Positions 1-8,564 of a DNA stretch of 64,000 nucleotides are shown piece by piece; position 1 is the first letter of the stretch, and each line of letters begins with the position of its first letter. The position numbers and the translations under genes are program-made. The notes under the pieces are model-generated. The model was not told the DNA's origin. It saw nothing but the letters and a program-made list of their open reading frames with translations, and did not search any database. Source of the stretch: Muribaculum sp. (GTDB lineage: Bacteria > Bacteroidota > Bacteroidia > Bacteroidales > Muribaculaceae). The stretch covers positions 19,122 to 83,121 of the forward strand of contig VSOZ01000016.1 of assembly GCA_009775095.1 (NCBI GenBank), written 5' to 3'.

Positions 1-96
1 GGGGGCAACGCCTTGTTGACGTTTACCAATTCCGCATGGGAATATCTTCCGTCAGGTACTTGGATTGAATTTGAACGAAGAGTGACCGATAATTGA
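1..96 (+). CDS. C-terminal end of a truncated, unidentified protein
   Basis: An open frame runs in from the left edge and stops with TGA at 94-96. The 31 residues visible end in WIEFERRVTDN. The alternation of aromatic, hydrophobic and charged residues would suit the last strands of a beta-rich domain, but no family can be named from this fragment. The next gene begins 8 bases downstream, so the two may be cotranscribed. Confidence 0.5.
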   Translation, partial: GGNALLTFTNSAWEYLPSGTWIEFERRVTDN

Positions 97-104
97 TTGT
101 CTGT

Positions 105-476
105 ATGAACATTGAAGAGTTTCGTGAATATTGTCTGTCGTTGGGCGACGTAACAGAGAAAACGCCATTTGGTAAATTTGCGCGGCGCTATGATTCAATA
201 TTGGTGTTCTATGTGCTCGACCATATGTTCTGCCTGACTGATATGGACAACTTCTACTCTGTAGATGTCAAATTAACACCGGAGGAGATTGACGAGCTAA
301 AACTGACATATTCATCCGTAAGCAAACCTGTAAACCTGAGCGAAAAGCATTGGCTTCAACTTGACTTCAACGGCGATATGTCCGACGATAAGATCTGTGC
401 CCTCGTCAAGCGGTCGTACGACATCGTAAAAGAAAAATACAGCAGAAAACGCCCCCGCAATTCCAAAAGCCAATAA
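105..476 (+). CDS. MmcQ/YjbR family protein
   Basis: A 123-residue protein of the MmcQ/YjbR (CyaY-like fold) family, small proteins often annotated as DNA-binding but without a proven role. The family pattern is visible: N-terminal EEFREYCLSL helix, the VTEKTPFG turn, a strand with the conserved FCLTD and DVKL segments, then a C-terminal helix after KHWLQLDF that ends in a basic tail (SRKRPRNSK). Length is normal for the family. The frame is open from a TTG at 93, but ATG at 105 fits the family start (MNIEEF) better. It lies 8 bases after the truncated upstream gene. No promoter of its own is evident. It is followed by a long non-coding stretch. Confidence 0.85.
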   Translation: MNIEEFREYCLSLGDVTEKTPFGKFARRYDSILVFYVLDHMFCLTDMDNFYSVDVKLTPEEIDELKLTYSSVSKPVNLSEKHWLQLDFNGDMSDDKICALVKRSYDIVKEKYSRKRPRNSKSQ

Positions 477-570
477 TGGCATAGGCCGGCGGCATACTTC
501 ACGAACCGACGTCTGAGGTCACTGCGTGTCCTTTGCCGGATAATCGCGGGGCTACACGCATCTAACCAGT

Positions 571-757
571 CTTCCTCCTAACAGGTTGTCTGATAGTTAT
601 GTAAGGTATGCAAAATGGTAGGGACGCCCGTACCACGGTGTCCGGCATCGACCCGTATGGTCGTTCGGCTGTGTCTCGCATTTCCGATGCATCTCATCCG
701 GCTTCCTCCTAACAGGTTGTTTTATAGCGATGTAAAATGTGCAAAATGGTATGGACA
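571..757 (+). repeat. Two direct copies of a ~55-base unit
   Basis: A unit starting cttcctcctaacaggttgt occurs at 571-626 and again at 702-757. Both copies continue through a diverged middle (tatgt.a..tatgcaaaatggta in spirit) into the near-identical gcaaaatggta(g/t)gga. The copies are 131 bases apart and lie in the same orientation. No ORF in either copy looks like protein. This is the left part of the non-coding region 477-1295. Confidence 0.7.
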
Positions 758-1192
758 TCTAACTGATAATTGCGATATCAAGTCCGTCAGGACTTGTGCT
801 CCGCGTAAGCCGGACACGCAGTGTCCGGTCAGAGATCCACACAATGCTATTGAGTCCCGTCGGGACTCTTGCTTATTCCTTCCGACTATCCGTTGTAAGC
901 AAGAACCTTCACAGGTTCTACGGTGGGTGTAGGCCGCTATATCCGGGCACTAAGTATCCGGCTTACAGGTAGCAAGAGTCTTTTGCAAGGCTCTCAAACT
1001 CCTGTCCATCCGCCAGTCTCCGACACTTCCGCACCGCCACCAACATTCGACCCATCCACCCCACATCGGTACTTCCATCCTCCTTTGAAGAGTGTCGAAG
1101 ACACGACATATGCGAAACCCCACGATAAGCGGCTTTGCCGCGGTTCGTGGGGCCCTCAACCCACCTCGCGCCCTTGCGTATCGGAGATACGC
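649..1192. repeat. Cluster of nine small, mostly perfect hairpins in a non-coding region
   Basis: Stem-loops read directly from sequence: 649-663 (CGACC, loop 5), 779-796 (CAAGTCC, loop gtca), 810-828 (CCGGACAC, loop gca), 852-868 (GAGTCCC, loop gtc), 902-919 (AGAACCT, loop tcac), 976-993 (GAGTCTT with one GU pair, loop ttgc), 1092-1104 (GTGTC, loop gaa), 1118-1152 (CCCCACGA outer stem with inner GCGGC, loop ttt) and 1176-1192 (GCGTATC, loop gga). The stems differ in sequence, but the design (5-8 bp, loop 3-5) recurs. Open frames here (615-932, 923-1228) have no protein-like composition. Function unknown. Confidence 0.75.
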
Positions 1193-1295
1193 GACATACC
1201 GACAACGTCGCGCTCACAAAAAATGTAACACGCTAATCTGCAGTGTATTTCGTGCATTACGCCCGATTGTGCATAAAAACGGCGATTCGGTGTAT

Positions 1296-1303
1296 TATCT
1301 TTG
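1296..1303 (+). promoter_or_regulatory. -7 promoter element for the DUF6291-like gene
   Basis: TATCTTTG matches the Bacteroidetes -7 consensus TAnnTTTG exactly and lies 34 bases before the ATG at 1338. No TTTG sits at the ideal distance upstream; the nearest TTG (1267-1269) is 26 bases away, so the -33 element is weak or absent. Confidence 0.6.
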
Positions 1304-1337
1304 CGGAAAACAACATATTAAACCAATATCACATACA

Positions 1338-1808
1338 ATGAAACGTACACCGAAATTTGACAAGGCATGGAGCGAGTCCATAGCCATGCTTCCCGAAGAA
1401 CTGCAACAACCCCTCGTCAACGCCATCAAAGAGTATCAGACCACGGGCGCCGAACCAACCGACCTTAACCCGATAGCGCAGTGCGTGTTCAATCTGTTGA
1501 AACCCGTTATTGACCGTCGCGCCAAAGCCGCATCCTACCAACGCCGTCGCCGTGAGGCAAAGGCCGTGGTGCAATGTGCACCCGTCACAATCGAGTCAGG
1601 CCACCGTGTCAAGCAGGACCGCAAGTACATCCGCCTACTCGCCAAGCGCTACAACCTTATCCACCGCGACATCAAGGCCGAGATAGACCGCATGTCCGTC
1701 CTGTTAACCGCCAACGGCATCGACCGCATCCCTGTCTACATCTACAAAGAATACCTTGAACATCACCTCGACGGCAACCCATTGGAGTTTATCGGTAAGC
1801 CTATATAA
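1338..1808 (+). CDS. DUF6291-like small protein
   Basis: 156 residues from ATG 1338. The open frame reaches back to 1092, but that part runs through the hairpin cluster and precedes the promoter. The N-terminal half has the pattern of DUF6291 (phage and mobile-element proteins of Bacteroidales related to replisome organisers): a helix with LPEELQQPLVNAIKEY, then TTGAEPTDLNPIAQCVF and KPVIDRRAKAASYQRRRREA. The middle is strongly basic, and the C-terminal part (LLAKRYNLIHRDIKAEIDRM) looks helical. No partner replication gene is nearby, so it is probably an orphan remnant of a mobile element or a domesticated gene. Assignment is by remembered family pattern; DNA binding is inferred only from charge. 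Confidence 0.65.
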   Translation: MKRTPKFDKAWSESIAMLPEELQQPLVNAIKEYQTTGAEPTDLNPIAQCVFNLLKPVIDRRAKAASYQRRRREAKAVVQCAPVTIESGHRVKQDRKYIRLLAKRYNLIHRDIKAEIDRMSVLLTANGIDRIPVYIYKEYLEHHLDGNPLEFIGKPI

Positions 1809-1811
1809 GAT

Positions 1812-1865
1812 AGGGGCGCCGTAATATCGGTGCCCCTGTTGACCGGCTGCTGTACAGCCGTTTTG
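1812..1865 (+). terminator. Tandem hairpins ending in a T-run
   Basis: Hairpin AGGGGCGCC/GGTGCCCCT (1812-1837, one GU pair) is followed by CGGCTG/CAGCCG (1844-1860) and TTTTG. It lies directly after the DUF6291-like gene and before the convergent end of ftsH, so it probably terminates the plus-strand transcript. The minus strand has no T-run here. Confidence 0.65.
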
Positions 1866-1876
1866 TTGAGAATGGA

Positions 1877-3922
1877 TTATTCCGATTTAGGGATTGGCGG
1901 GATTGACGGCGGTGTTATGGCCGCGGATGCGTCGTCAGTCTTGTCTGACGGTTGCTCGTTGTCGCCTTGATTGTTCTCTTTATCCGTACTGTCCTCTTTT
2001 TTGCCCTCTTCAAGCTGGCGTCCGGCAAATATTTCGTCGGTACGCGATATCCACTGCCGTTTGCCGAATATGTGTTCTACATCTTCGGTAAATATCACCT
2101 CGCGGGCTATGAGTACGTCGGCAAGTTGTTTATGGCCTTCGGCATGCTTGCGCAGTATCTCTTTGGCGCGTTCATACTGTTCGTTGATTATGCGCGATAC
2201 CTCGGCATCGATGTCTTTGGCGCGCTCTTCGCTGTAAGGCTTGGAGAAGCCGTATTCCTGACCGGTGGAGTCGTAGTAGCAAAGGTTGGGAAGGCGGTCG
2301 CTCATGCCGTAATAGGCTACCATGGCGTAGGCCAGTTTTGTCACGCGCTCAAGGTCGTTGGCGGCTCCGGTAGATATATGTCCGAGGAACAGTTCTTCGG
2401 CGGCGCGGCCTCCGAGAGTCGAACACATTTCGTCGAGCAGTGCTTCCGAAGGGGTTATCTGGCGTTCTTCCTGCAGGTGCCATGCCGCTCCGAGAGCTTT
2501 GCCGCGGGGCACTATGGTAACCTTGATCAGCGGGCTGGCATAGCGCAGATGCCATGATATGGTGGCGTGCCCCGCTTCATGTATGGCAATTGCCCGTTTC
2601 TCTTCGTCGGTAGTTATCTTGGAGCGCTTCTCAAGGCCGCCGATTATGCGGTCGACAGCGTCGTTGAAGTCTTGTTTCTGCACGCATTTCTTGTTATGGC
2701 GTGCGGCAATAAGGGCGGCTTCGTTGCATACATTGGCTATGTCCGCGCCCGAGAAGCCCGGAGTCTGACGTGCAAGCAGTTCCACGTCAAGCGAGTCATC
2801 GGTTTTGATGTTGCGCAGATGCACGTTAAATATAGCCACACGGTCGTTAAGGTCGGGCAGGTCGACATATATCTGCCGGTCAAAACGTCCGGCGCGCATC
2901 AGCGCCTTGTCAAGTATGTCGGCGCGGTTTGTGGCGGCAAGTATTATGACGCCGCTGTTTGACCCGAAGCCATCCATCTCCGTAAGAAGCTGGTTGAGCG
3001 TATTTTCACGTTCGTCGTTGGCTCCCATATTAGGATTGCGGCCTCGTGCCCGTCCTACGGCATCTATTTCATCGATAAACACTATACACGGCGCTTTCTC
3101 CTTGGCTTGACGGAACAGGTCGCGCACACGCGAGGCTCCTACGCCGACAAACATCTCTACGAAGTCAGAACCTGACATGGAGAAGAACGGCACATTGGCT
3201 TCTCCGGCCACAGCTTTGGCAAGCAGTGTCTTACCGGTTCCGGGAGGGCCTACAAGGAGCGCACCTTTGGGTATTTTTCCGCCGAGGTCGGTGTAGCGCT
3301 GCGGATTTTTGAGAAACTCCACTATCTCTTCGACTTCGGTCTTGGCTTCCGACAGTCCCGCCACATCCTTGAATGTTACCTGAATGGGGCCGTCCTTGTC
3401 AAATACCTTGGCTTTTGATTTGCCGACATTGAACACTCCGCCGCTACCGTCGCCTTTGCCCGACATATGGCGCATGAATACAAACCAGAATACGATAAGC
3501 AGGAGTATGGGGGCAAACGACCAGAACATGGCCATAAAATCGCTCCCTTTTTCAAAAGATACGGAGCCGGTGAATACACCGTCTTTCTGCCATTGGTCTA
3601 TTTTGTCCTGAAGTTTGTCGGCACTCGGTATGGATGTAGTTATTTTTACATCATGGTGTTCGCCCTGAGTGTATTGTGAGGGGGTGAATATCTTGGCGGC
3701 AAGTGAGTCGGTGATAAATGCCTCCGCCTCGTTTTTATTGGTGTATACCACGATTTTCTCCACACCGCCTTCGGTAACATACTTTTCAAATTCGGAGTAT
3801 GTCACTTCTTTGGTTATGGAGTTCTGGTCGAGGTAGTACAGTCCGCCGAGTACGAGAAGTATGATGGCATACATCCAGTACAAGCTGAATTTTATGGTCT
3901 TTTTCTTCGGGTCCGGTTTCAT
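1877..3922 (-). CDS. ftsH: ATP-dependent zinc metalloprotease FtsH
   Basis: Membrane-anchored AAA+ protease of 681 residues that extracts and degrades membrane and short-lived cytosolic proteins. Two transmembrane helices (about 12-31 and 132-151) bracket a periplasmic domain. The AAA module has Walker A GPPGTGKT (225-232), Walker B VFIDEID (281-287) and the second region of homology RAGRFDR (343-349). The zinc-protease motif HEAGH is at 448-452. The C-terminus is a charged, proline-rich disordered tail. Length is normal for Bacteroidetes FtsH. It follows rsfS by 64 bases on the same strand, an arrangement common in Bacteroidales, and is probably transcribed from the rsfS promoter. Confidence 0.98.
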   Translation of the reverse strand: MKPDPKKKTIKFSLYWMYAIILLVLGGLYYLDQNSITKEVTYSEFEKYVTEGGVEKIVVYTNKNEAEAFITDSLAAKIFTPSQYTQGEHHDVKITTSIPSADKLQDKIDQWQKDGVFTGSVSFEKGSDFMAMFWSFAPILLLIVFWFVFMRHMSGKGDGSGGVFNVGKSKAKVFDKDGPIQVTFKDVAGLSEAKTEVEEIVEFLKNPQRYTDLGGKIPKGALLVGPPGTGKTLLAKAVAGEANVPFFSMSGSDFVEMFVGVGASRVRDLFRQAKEKAPCIVFIDEIDAVGRARGRNPNMGANDERENTLNQLLTEMDGFGSNSGVIILAATNRADILDKALMRAGRFDRQIYVDLPDLNDRVAIFNVHLRNIKTDDSLDVELLARQTPGFSGADIANVCNEAALIAARHNKKCVQKQDFNDAVDRIIGGLEKRSKITTDEEKRAIAIHEAGHATISWHLRYASPLIKVTIVPRGKALGAAWHLQEERQITPSEALLDEMCSTLGGRAAEELFLGHISTGAANDLERVTKLAYAMVAYYGMSDRLPNLCYYDSTGQEYGFSKPYSEERAKDIDAEVSRIINEQYERAKEILRKHAEGHKQLADVLIAREVIFTEDVEHIFGKRQWISRTDEIFAGRQLEEGKKEDSTDKENNQGDNEQPSDKTDDASAAITPPSIPPIPKSE

Positions 3923-3986
3923 ATGGGGACTATGGATGATATGATACTTTTGGGGTTATTTAGAGGTATTGTCATTTGACACCTTA

Positions 3987-4346
3987 TCAGTCGAGATCGG
4001 GTATCTCGGTTATGTCGGCGTCGCTCCATAATTCCTCGAGGTTGTAATATTGACGCACGTCGGGCAGAAACACATGCACGAATGTGTCGCCGTAGTCGAT
4101 TACTATCCATTGTGAATTTTGGTATCCGTCGTAATTATATGGCTTGACGCCGCACTCTTCACGCACTTTGTCTCTGATGCTGTCGGCTATTGCCGATACC
4201 TGCATGTTGGACGTGCCTTGACATATTATGAAGCGGTTGGCTGCCGCGCCCTCGATGGCGCTTAGATCCACTACGGAAATCTGTTTTCCTTTGCGATCCT
4301 GAATTCCCTCGATGATGAATTTTACAATATCCGTATTCTTACTCAT
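3987..4346 (-). CDS. rsfS: Ribosomal silencing factor RsfS
   Basis: 119-residue RsfS/DUF143 (Iojap) protein. The family binds L14 on the large subunit and blocks joining with the 30S, lowering translation in starvation. The core is complete: IVEFIIEGIQDRKG-like start, VDLSAIEGAAANRFIICQGTSNMQVSAIADSIRDK (given here in outline), then the conserved QNSQWIVIDYGDTFVHVFLPD strand region and the acidic C-terminus typical of the family (LEELWSDADI). It is the first gene of the rsfS-ftsH unit, with a good -7 element 19 bases upstream of its ATG. Confidence 0.96.
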   Translation of the reverse strand: MSKNTDIVKFIIEGIQDRKGKQISVVDLSAIEGAAANRFIICQGTSNMQVSAIADSIRDKVREECGVKPYNYDGYQNSQWIVIDYGDTFVHVFLPDVRQYYNLEELWSDADITEIPDLD

Positions 4347-4364
4347 TTATAGTTAAATTGTTTG

Positions 4365-4372
4365 CAAAGATA
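4365..4372 (-). promoter_or_regulatory. -7 promoter element for rsfS-ftsH
   Basis: On the minus strand this is TATCTTTG, a perfect match to TAnnTTTG, predicting a leader of about 15 bases before the rsfS ATG. I see no convincing -33 TTTG at 19-21 bases. The rest of the 117-base gap before the permease gene is AT-rich without clear structure. Confidence 0.65.
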
Positions 4373-4463
4373 GTTCAAAAAATCTAAAATACAGGGTATT
4401 TAGCGATACTTAATATTTCAATAACAATTTTAGCGCATAAATAGGTCATGGGTGTATACTTAT

Positions 4464-5711
4464 TTATTCATAACGTATTGAGCGGCAGGGACTGATGGAT
4501 GACACTGCATGGCTGGGCAATATGATCGTAAGTCCCGCGATGACAAATACCCCGATATTCAGCAGCACGATGTAGAGCCAATTGATTTCGACCGGCACGT
4601 AGTTGAGGTAGTAGGAGTCGGGGTTCAACGGCAGTATCCTGTAATGTTGTTGCAGCAACAGCAGTGTTATGCCGACGATGTCGCCGATAATCATGCCTCG
4701 TATCACGATTTTCTGAGCCAGATATATGAATATGCGGCGCACTTCGCCGTTGGTGGCTCCGAGCGCTTTGAGTATGCCTATCATGTTGACCCTCTCGAGT
4801 ATGATTATAAACAGGCTTGATACAAGCGTGAAGCCGGCCACGAGCATCATGAGCACGAGAATGACGGCGACATTGGTGTCAAGAAGTTCGAGCCAGTTGA
4901 AATACATCATGGCCGTGTCGAGTACGCTGCTGATGCTGTACATGCCTTGAAGATGTCCGTCCTCGGCGCTCTGCATCATGGCATCCTGAAGATGCAGCGC
5001 GGCTTCGTTTATCCTGTAGGTGTCGGCGGCTTTAAGCTCCAATCGGTTGCCTGAAAGGCTGTCGACATCGCATATGCTCTGAGTGAATGACAGCGGTGCG
5101 AATATGTATAACTTGTCGTAGTCGCCGAAGTGGGTGTCATAGATGGCAGCCACCTCTATACGGCGGGTCTTCACGGCTCCGTCGATGAAGAAGTAGGCAT
5201 ACATGCGGTCGCCGGGCTTCAGGCGCAGTGCACGGGCCGTCGTGCGTGACACCGCCACCTTGTTGCGGTTATCGGCGATGTCGCCCTCGGGAAGCTCGCC
5301 CTCCACGATGTTGTCGCGCACGAAGTCGAAGCCGCCGCCCGCCTCGATGCCTTTGACAATGACCGCTTGAAAGTTGTCGTCGGTCTTTATGACACCGGTC
5401 TGTTGCAGCACAAGCGATGCCGATGTGAATTCTCCGGTGCGTTTTATTATGTCGGTAAGTTCCGGAGTAAGGGTCAGATACGCTGTCTTGTCATAATCGG
5501 ACGACTCGGGGTGTATGGTGACATGTGAGTCGAAGCCCATGACTTTGTTGCGTATCTCGTCCTTGAAGCCGAGCACAATACACAGCGAAGCCATCATGAT
5601 CATGATGGCCAACGCTATTCCCGCAATGGCTATGACAATGCTTGTCGAGAGGCCTCGCCGGCCTTCACGGTTAAGTCGCAGCCGTCGGGCTATAAAGAGC
5701 TCGTAACTCAT
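4464..5711 (-). CDS. LolC/LolE-type ABC transporter permease (FtsX/MacB superfamily)
   Basis: 415-residue inner-membrane protein with the LolC/E layout: one N-terminal helix (about 24-48) after the RRLRLNREGRRGLS motif, a large periplasmic domain (about 50-270) and three C-terminal helices. The conserved cytoplasmic loop GILKALGATNGEVRRIF, which contacts the ATPase, is intact. LolCDE-type complexes release lipoproteins from the inner membrane towards the outer membrane. No ATPase gene is adjacent, so its partner is elsewhere. The start codon overlaps the stop of the upstream aminotransferase by four bases (ATGA), implying translational coupling. A general FtsX-like exporter role cannot be excluded. 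Confidence 0.88.
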   Translation of the reverse strand: MSYELFIARRLRLNREGRRGLSTSIVIAIAGIALAIMIMMASLCIVLGFKDEIRNKVMGFDSHVTIHPESSDYDKTAYLTLTPELTDIIKRTGEFTSASLVLQQTGVIKTDDNFQAVIVKGIEAGGGFDFVRDNIVEGELPEGDIADNRNKVAVSRTTARALRLKPGDRMYAYFFIDGAVKTRRIEVAAIYDTHFGDYDKLYIFAPLSFTQSICDVDSLSGNRLELKAADTYRINEAALHLQDAMMQSAEDGHLQGMYSISSVLDTAMMYFNWLELLDTNVAVILVLMMLVAGFTLVSSLFIIILERVNMIGILKALGATNGEVRRIFIYLAQKIVIRGMIIGDIVGITLLLLQQHYRILPLNPDSYYLNYVPVEINWLYIVLLNIGVFVIAGLTIILPSHAVSSISPCRSIRYE

Positions 5712-6907
5712 ATGGTGCGCCCGGGGTAGGCTTTCAGAGCTTCGGCAAGTACCTTCATGGCTTTGGCAAGCTCTTCTTTATGTAGTACGTAGGCCATACG
5801 CACTTCGTCTTTGCCCATGCCCGGAGTCGTATAGAAGCCCGATGCCGGAGCCATAAATATGGTCTGACCTTCGTAATCGAAGTGCTCGAGACACCATTCG
5901 CAGAAGCGGTCGGCATCGTCAACCGGCAGTTTTACAACGGTGTAAAACGCTCCCATAGGTATGGGCGAGTAGCACCCCGGTATCTTGTTTAGCTGGTCGA
6001 TGAGGAATTTTCGCCGTTCTACATATTCGTTATAGGTCTCAAGCATGTATTCCTTAGGCGTATCGATCGAGGCTTCGGCCACTATCTGTCCTAATAGCGG
6101 AGGACTCAGGCGTGCCTGACAGAACTTCATTATATTTTTTTTCAGCTCTTCGTGTTTGGTGATAAGCGCGCCTATGCGTATACCGCACTCGTTGTAACGC
6201 TTTGACACGGAGTCGATAAGCACGACTTGATTCTCTATGCCGGGCAGGTGGAAGGCCGAGATGTAGGGCGCTCCCGTATAGCAGAACTCGCGGTATACCT
6301 CGTCGGAAAACAGAAACAGATCATATTTCTTCACCAGATCTCTTATCTGCAGCATCTCTTTCATCGTATACAGGTAGCCGGTGGGGTTGTTGGGATTGCA
6401 GATAAGTATACCTTTGGTCTTGGGGGTGATAAGTTCCTCAAACTTTTCCACGGGAGGAAGCGCGAAGCCCTCTTCTATGCTCGACGGCACGGTTATGATC
6501 TTTGCTCCCGCCGATATGGCGAATGCCATGTAGTTGGCGTAGGCCGGCTCGGGCACTATTATCTCGTCGCCCGGGTCGAGACAGGCCAAGAATGCGAACA
6601 GCACCGCTTCGGAGCCTCCGGTGGTCACTATTATATCGTCGACATCCACGTCGATGTTATATGTCTTGTAATATTGATGCAGTTTGCGTCGTAATGACAA
6701 CAAACCCTCCGACGGGCTGTATTCGAGTACGGTGCGGTCAATGTGTTTCAGCGCGTCGAGACCCTCTTTGGGGGTGGGCACATCGGGCTGTCCTATGTTA
6801 AGGTGGTACACTTTTATACCTCGGTCTTTGGCTGCATTTGCGAGCGGAACCAGCCGACGTATAGGCGACGCAGGCATTTCGGTCCCTCGTTGTGAAACAT
6901 TTGGCAT
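5708..6907 (-). CDS. PLP-dependent aminotransferase, class I/II (AspC-like)
   Basis: 399-residue fold-type I aminotransferase. Family residues are in place: the GGSEA turn near 97-101, NPNNPTG at 171-177, Asp202 in SDEVY, the PLP-binding Lys236 in SVSKRY and Arg244. Class I enzymes of this type interconvert aspartate or other amino acids with 2-oxo acids in the cytosol; the exact substrate cannot be told from sequence. It is the first gene of a two-gene unit with the LolC/E-like permease (4-base overlap), although no functional link is obvious. A TAnnTTTG element lies 25 bases upstream. Confidence 0.92.
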   Translation of the reverse strand: MPNVSQRGTEMPASPIRRLVPLANAAKDRGIKVYHLNIGQPDVPTPKEGLDALKHIDRTVLEYSPSEGLLSLRRKLHQYYKTYNIDVDVDDIIVTTGGSEAVLFAFLACLDPGDEIIVPEPAYANYMAFAISAGAKIITVPSSIEEGFALPPVEKFEELITPKTKGILICNPNNPTGYLYTMKEMLQIRDLVKKYDLFLFSDEVYREFCYTGAPYISAFHLPGIENQVVLIDSVSKRYNECGIRIGALITKHEELKKNIMKFCQARLSPPLLGQIVAEASIDTPKEYMLETYNEYVERRKFLIDQLNKIPGCYSPIPMGAFYTVVKLPVDDADRFCEWCLEHFDYEGQTIFMAPASGFYTTPGMGKDEVRMAYVLHKEELAKAMKVLAEALKAYPGRTI

Positions 6908-6931
6908 AATCTGTCAGAATATATTAATACA

Positions 6932-6939
6932 CAAAATTA
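6932..6939 (-). promoter_or_regulatory. -7 promoter element for the aminotransferase gene
   Basis: Reads TAATTTTG on the minus strand, an exact TAnnTTTG match, 24 bases before the ATG. No clear -33 match. The divergent kinase gene may use the near-match TATCTTTA at 7048-7055. Confidence 0.5.
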
Positions 6940-7079
6940 GGTAAAAACAACGAGATTTCTTGTCTACATCGTTAAAAAGAATCGGTATCGGTCGATATTT
7001 GTGATAAAAAATATCAACGGTGTATATGGATATTGATTAAGATTGATTATCTTTACCCACAAAACATGATGGAGTTACT

Positions 7080-8564
7080 ATGTATGACAGTATAGTTAAA
7101 AATATATCGTACAGCGGTGACGACGAACAGGTATTGTCGATACTTTACGAGCGTATCACCGGTATATTTCCCGAGGCAGTGGTGCGTATGCCGGGAGCCG
7201 GCTCTAACCGCAGGTATTACAGGCTGTCGGGAGTCTTTGATGTGGTAGGTGTGTCAAGTGAGGATTTAAGCGAGAACAATACGTTTATCTATCTCGCCAA
7301 GGACTTTTACGCCAAAGGGTTGCCTGTGCCTAAAGTGCTTGCGTCAAGCGACTCGGGTGCGCATTATCTGGTGGAGGATCTCGGCGATGTGTCGCTGTTT
7401 GACTACATTTACCGCGGACGTGAGAGGGGAGAGTGGAACGACGAGATTATCGACATGTTGAAAAAAACGATTGCCGCGTTGACCGACTTTCAGTGGTGCG
7501 GCATCGCCGGACTTGATATAAACCGTCTTCCCGTGCCTCAGATGGACTATGTGTCGGTCACATGGGATCTGAATTATTTTAAATATTGCTTCCTGCTGCC
7601 GTCGGGGGTAAAGTATAACGAAACTCTATTGGAGAAACAGTTTGACCGTCTTGCCACGGCGCTGCTTGAAGTGAAGTCGGATGTGTTCATGTATCGCGAC
7701 TTCCAGTCGCGCAATGTCATGATAAAAGACGGCACTCCATGGTTTATCGATTTTCAGGGCGGACGCCGCGGTCCGTGTTATTATGACGTAGCGTCTTTTT
7801 TGTGGCAGGCCAAGGCCTCTTACCCCGACCGGCTGCGCGAGGAGCTGATAACGGCTTATCTTGACAGCGCCAAACGCTATGCCGACATAGACCGTGCTGA
7901 ATTTCGCCGTCATCTTGATGACTTTGTACTGTTTCGTCTGCTTCAGGTGCTTGGCGCTTACGGCTACAGAGGCAACTTCGAGCGAAAATCGCATTTCGTC
8001 CAGAGTATACCCTATGCTCTTGAGAATATAAAAGGTCTTGTGCCGAGGATTGAGTCGAGGTACGGCTATCTGTGTCAACTTCTGCTGGATGTGGCCGATA
8101 CACCGCGTTACCGCAAGGTCGAGCCTGCCGATAGGTTGACGGTGAAGGTGGCGAGCTTCGGCTACAAGCGTCACGGTATACCGAGTGACATATCGGGCAA
8201 CGGAGGAGGCTTCGTCTTTGACTGCAGGGCGCTCCATAATCCCGGCCGTTATGACGAATACAAAAATCTGTCGGGCCGTGACAGTGAGGTCATAGAATTT
8301 CTCGAGACAAAAAGCGACATAATAGCCTTCGTTGACGAGGCGTGCAGGATGGTCGACCGTTCGGTGTCGGTCTACCGCGAAAGAGGTTTTACCGATCTGA
8401 TGGTAAGTTTCGGTTGTACCGGAGGGCAGCATCGCTCGGTCTATTGCGCCGACCGGCTGGCTCGCTACATACGCAAGGCTTATCCCGATGTGCGTGTAGA
8501 GCTTACTCACTTTGAGCGCGGCATAAAGGAGACTTTTAATCCACGTCTTCCCCACCGCCAATGA
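7080..8564 (+). CDS. AmgK-like sugar kinase fused to a RapZ C-terminal domain
   Basis: 494 residues in two domains. Residues about 20-330 form an aminoglycoside phosphotransferase/AmgK-like kinase, with YRDFQSRN (catalytic Asp207) and the metal-binding FIDFQGGRRGPCYYD (Asp224). AmgK phosphorylates C1 of MurNAc/GlcNAc in cytosolic peptidoglycan recycling. Residues about 353-485 are a RapZ C-terminal domain, with DCRALHNPGR and GCTGGQHRSV (445-454); in E. coli RapZ this domain binds glucosamine-6-phosphate and RNA. The gene overlaps the following nucleotidyltransferase by 4 bases, matching the AmgK-MurU pairing known in Pseudomonas and Tannerella. A MurNAc-salvage role is inferred; that the RapZ domain acts as a sensor is speculation. 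The Walker ATPase half of RapZ is absent. Confidence 0.88.
   Translation: MYDSIVKNISYSGDDEQVLSILYERITGIFPEAVVRMPGAGSNRRYYRLSGVFDVVGVSSEDLSENNTFIYLAKDFYAKGLPVPKVLASSDSGAHYLVEDLGDVSLFDYIYRGRERGEWNDEIIDMLKKTIAALTDFQWCGIAGLDINRLPVPQMDYVSVTWDLNYFKYCFLLPSGVKYNETLLEKQFDRLATALLEVKSDVFMYRDFQSRNVMIKDGTPWFIDFQGGRRGPCYYDVASFLWQAKASYPDRLREELITAYLDSAKRYADIDRAEFRRHLDDFVLFRLLQVLGAYGYRGNFERKSHFVQSIPYALENIKGLVPRIESRYGYLCQLLLDVADTPRYRKVEPADRLTVKVASFGYKRHGIPSDISGNGGGFVFDCRALHNPGRYDEYKNLSGRDSEVIEFLETKSDIIAFVDEACRMVDRSVSVYRERGFTDLMVSFGCTGGQHRSVYCADRLARYIRKAYPDVRVELTHFERGIKETFNPRLPHRQ

Noticed and set aside
649..1192. CRISPR array
   Set aside because: The hairpin stems differ in sequence and spacing is irregular (about 15-80 bases); there is no repeated unit and no cas gene.
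615..1228. Open frames of 105 and 101 residues (615-932, 923-1228) plus minus-strand frames
   Set aside because: They run through the hairpin cluster, have Pro/Arg/Cys-rich composition, no family resemblance and no promoter.
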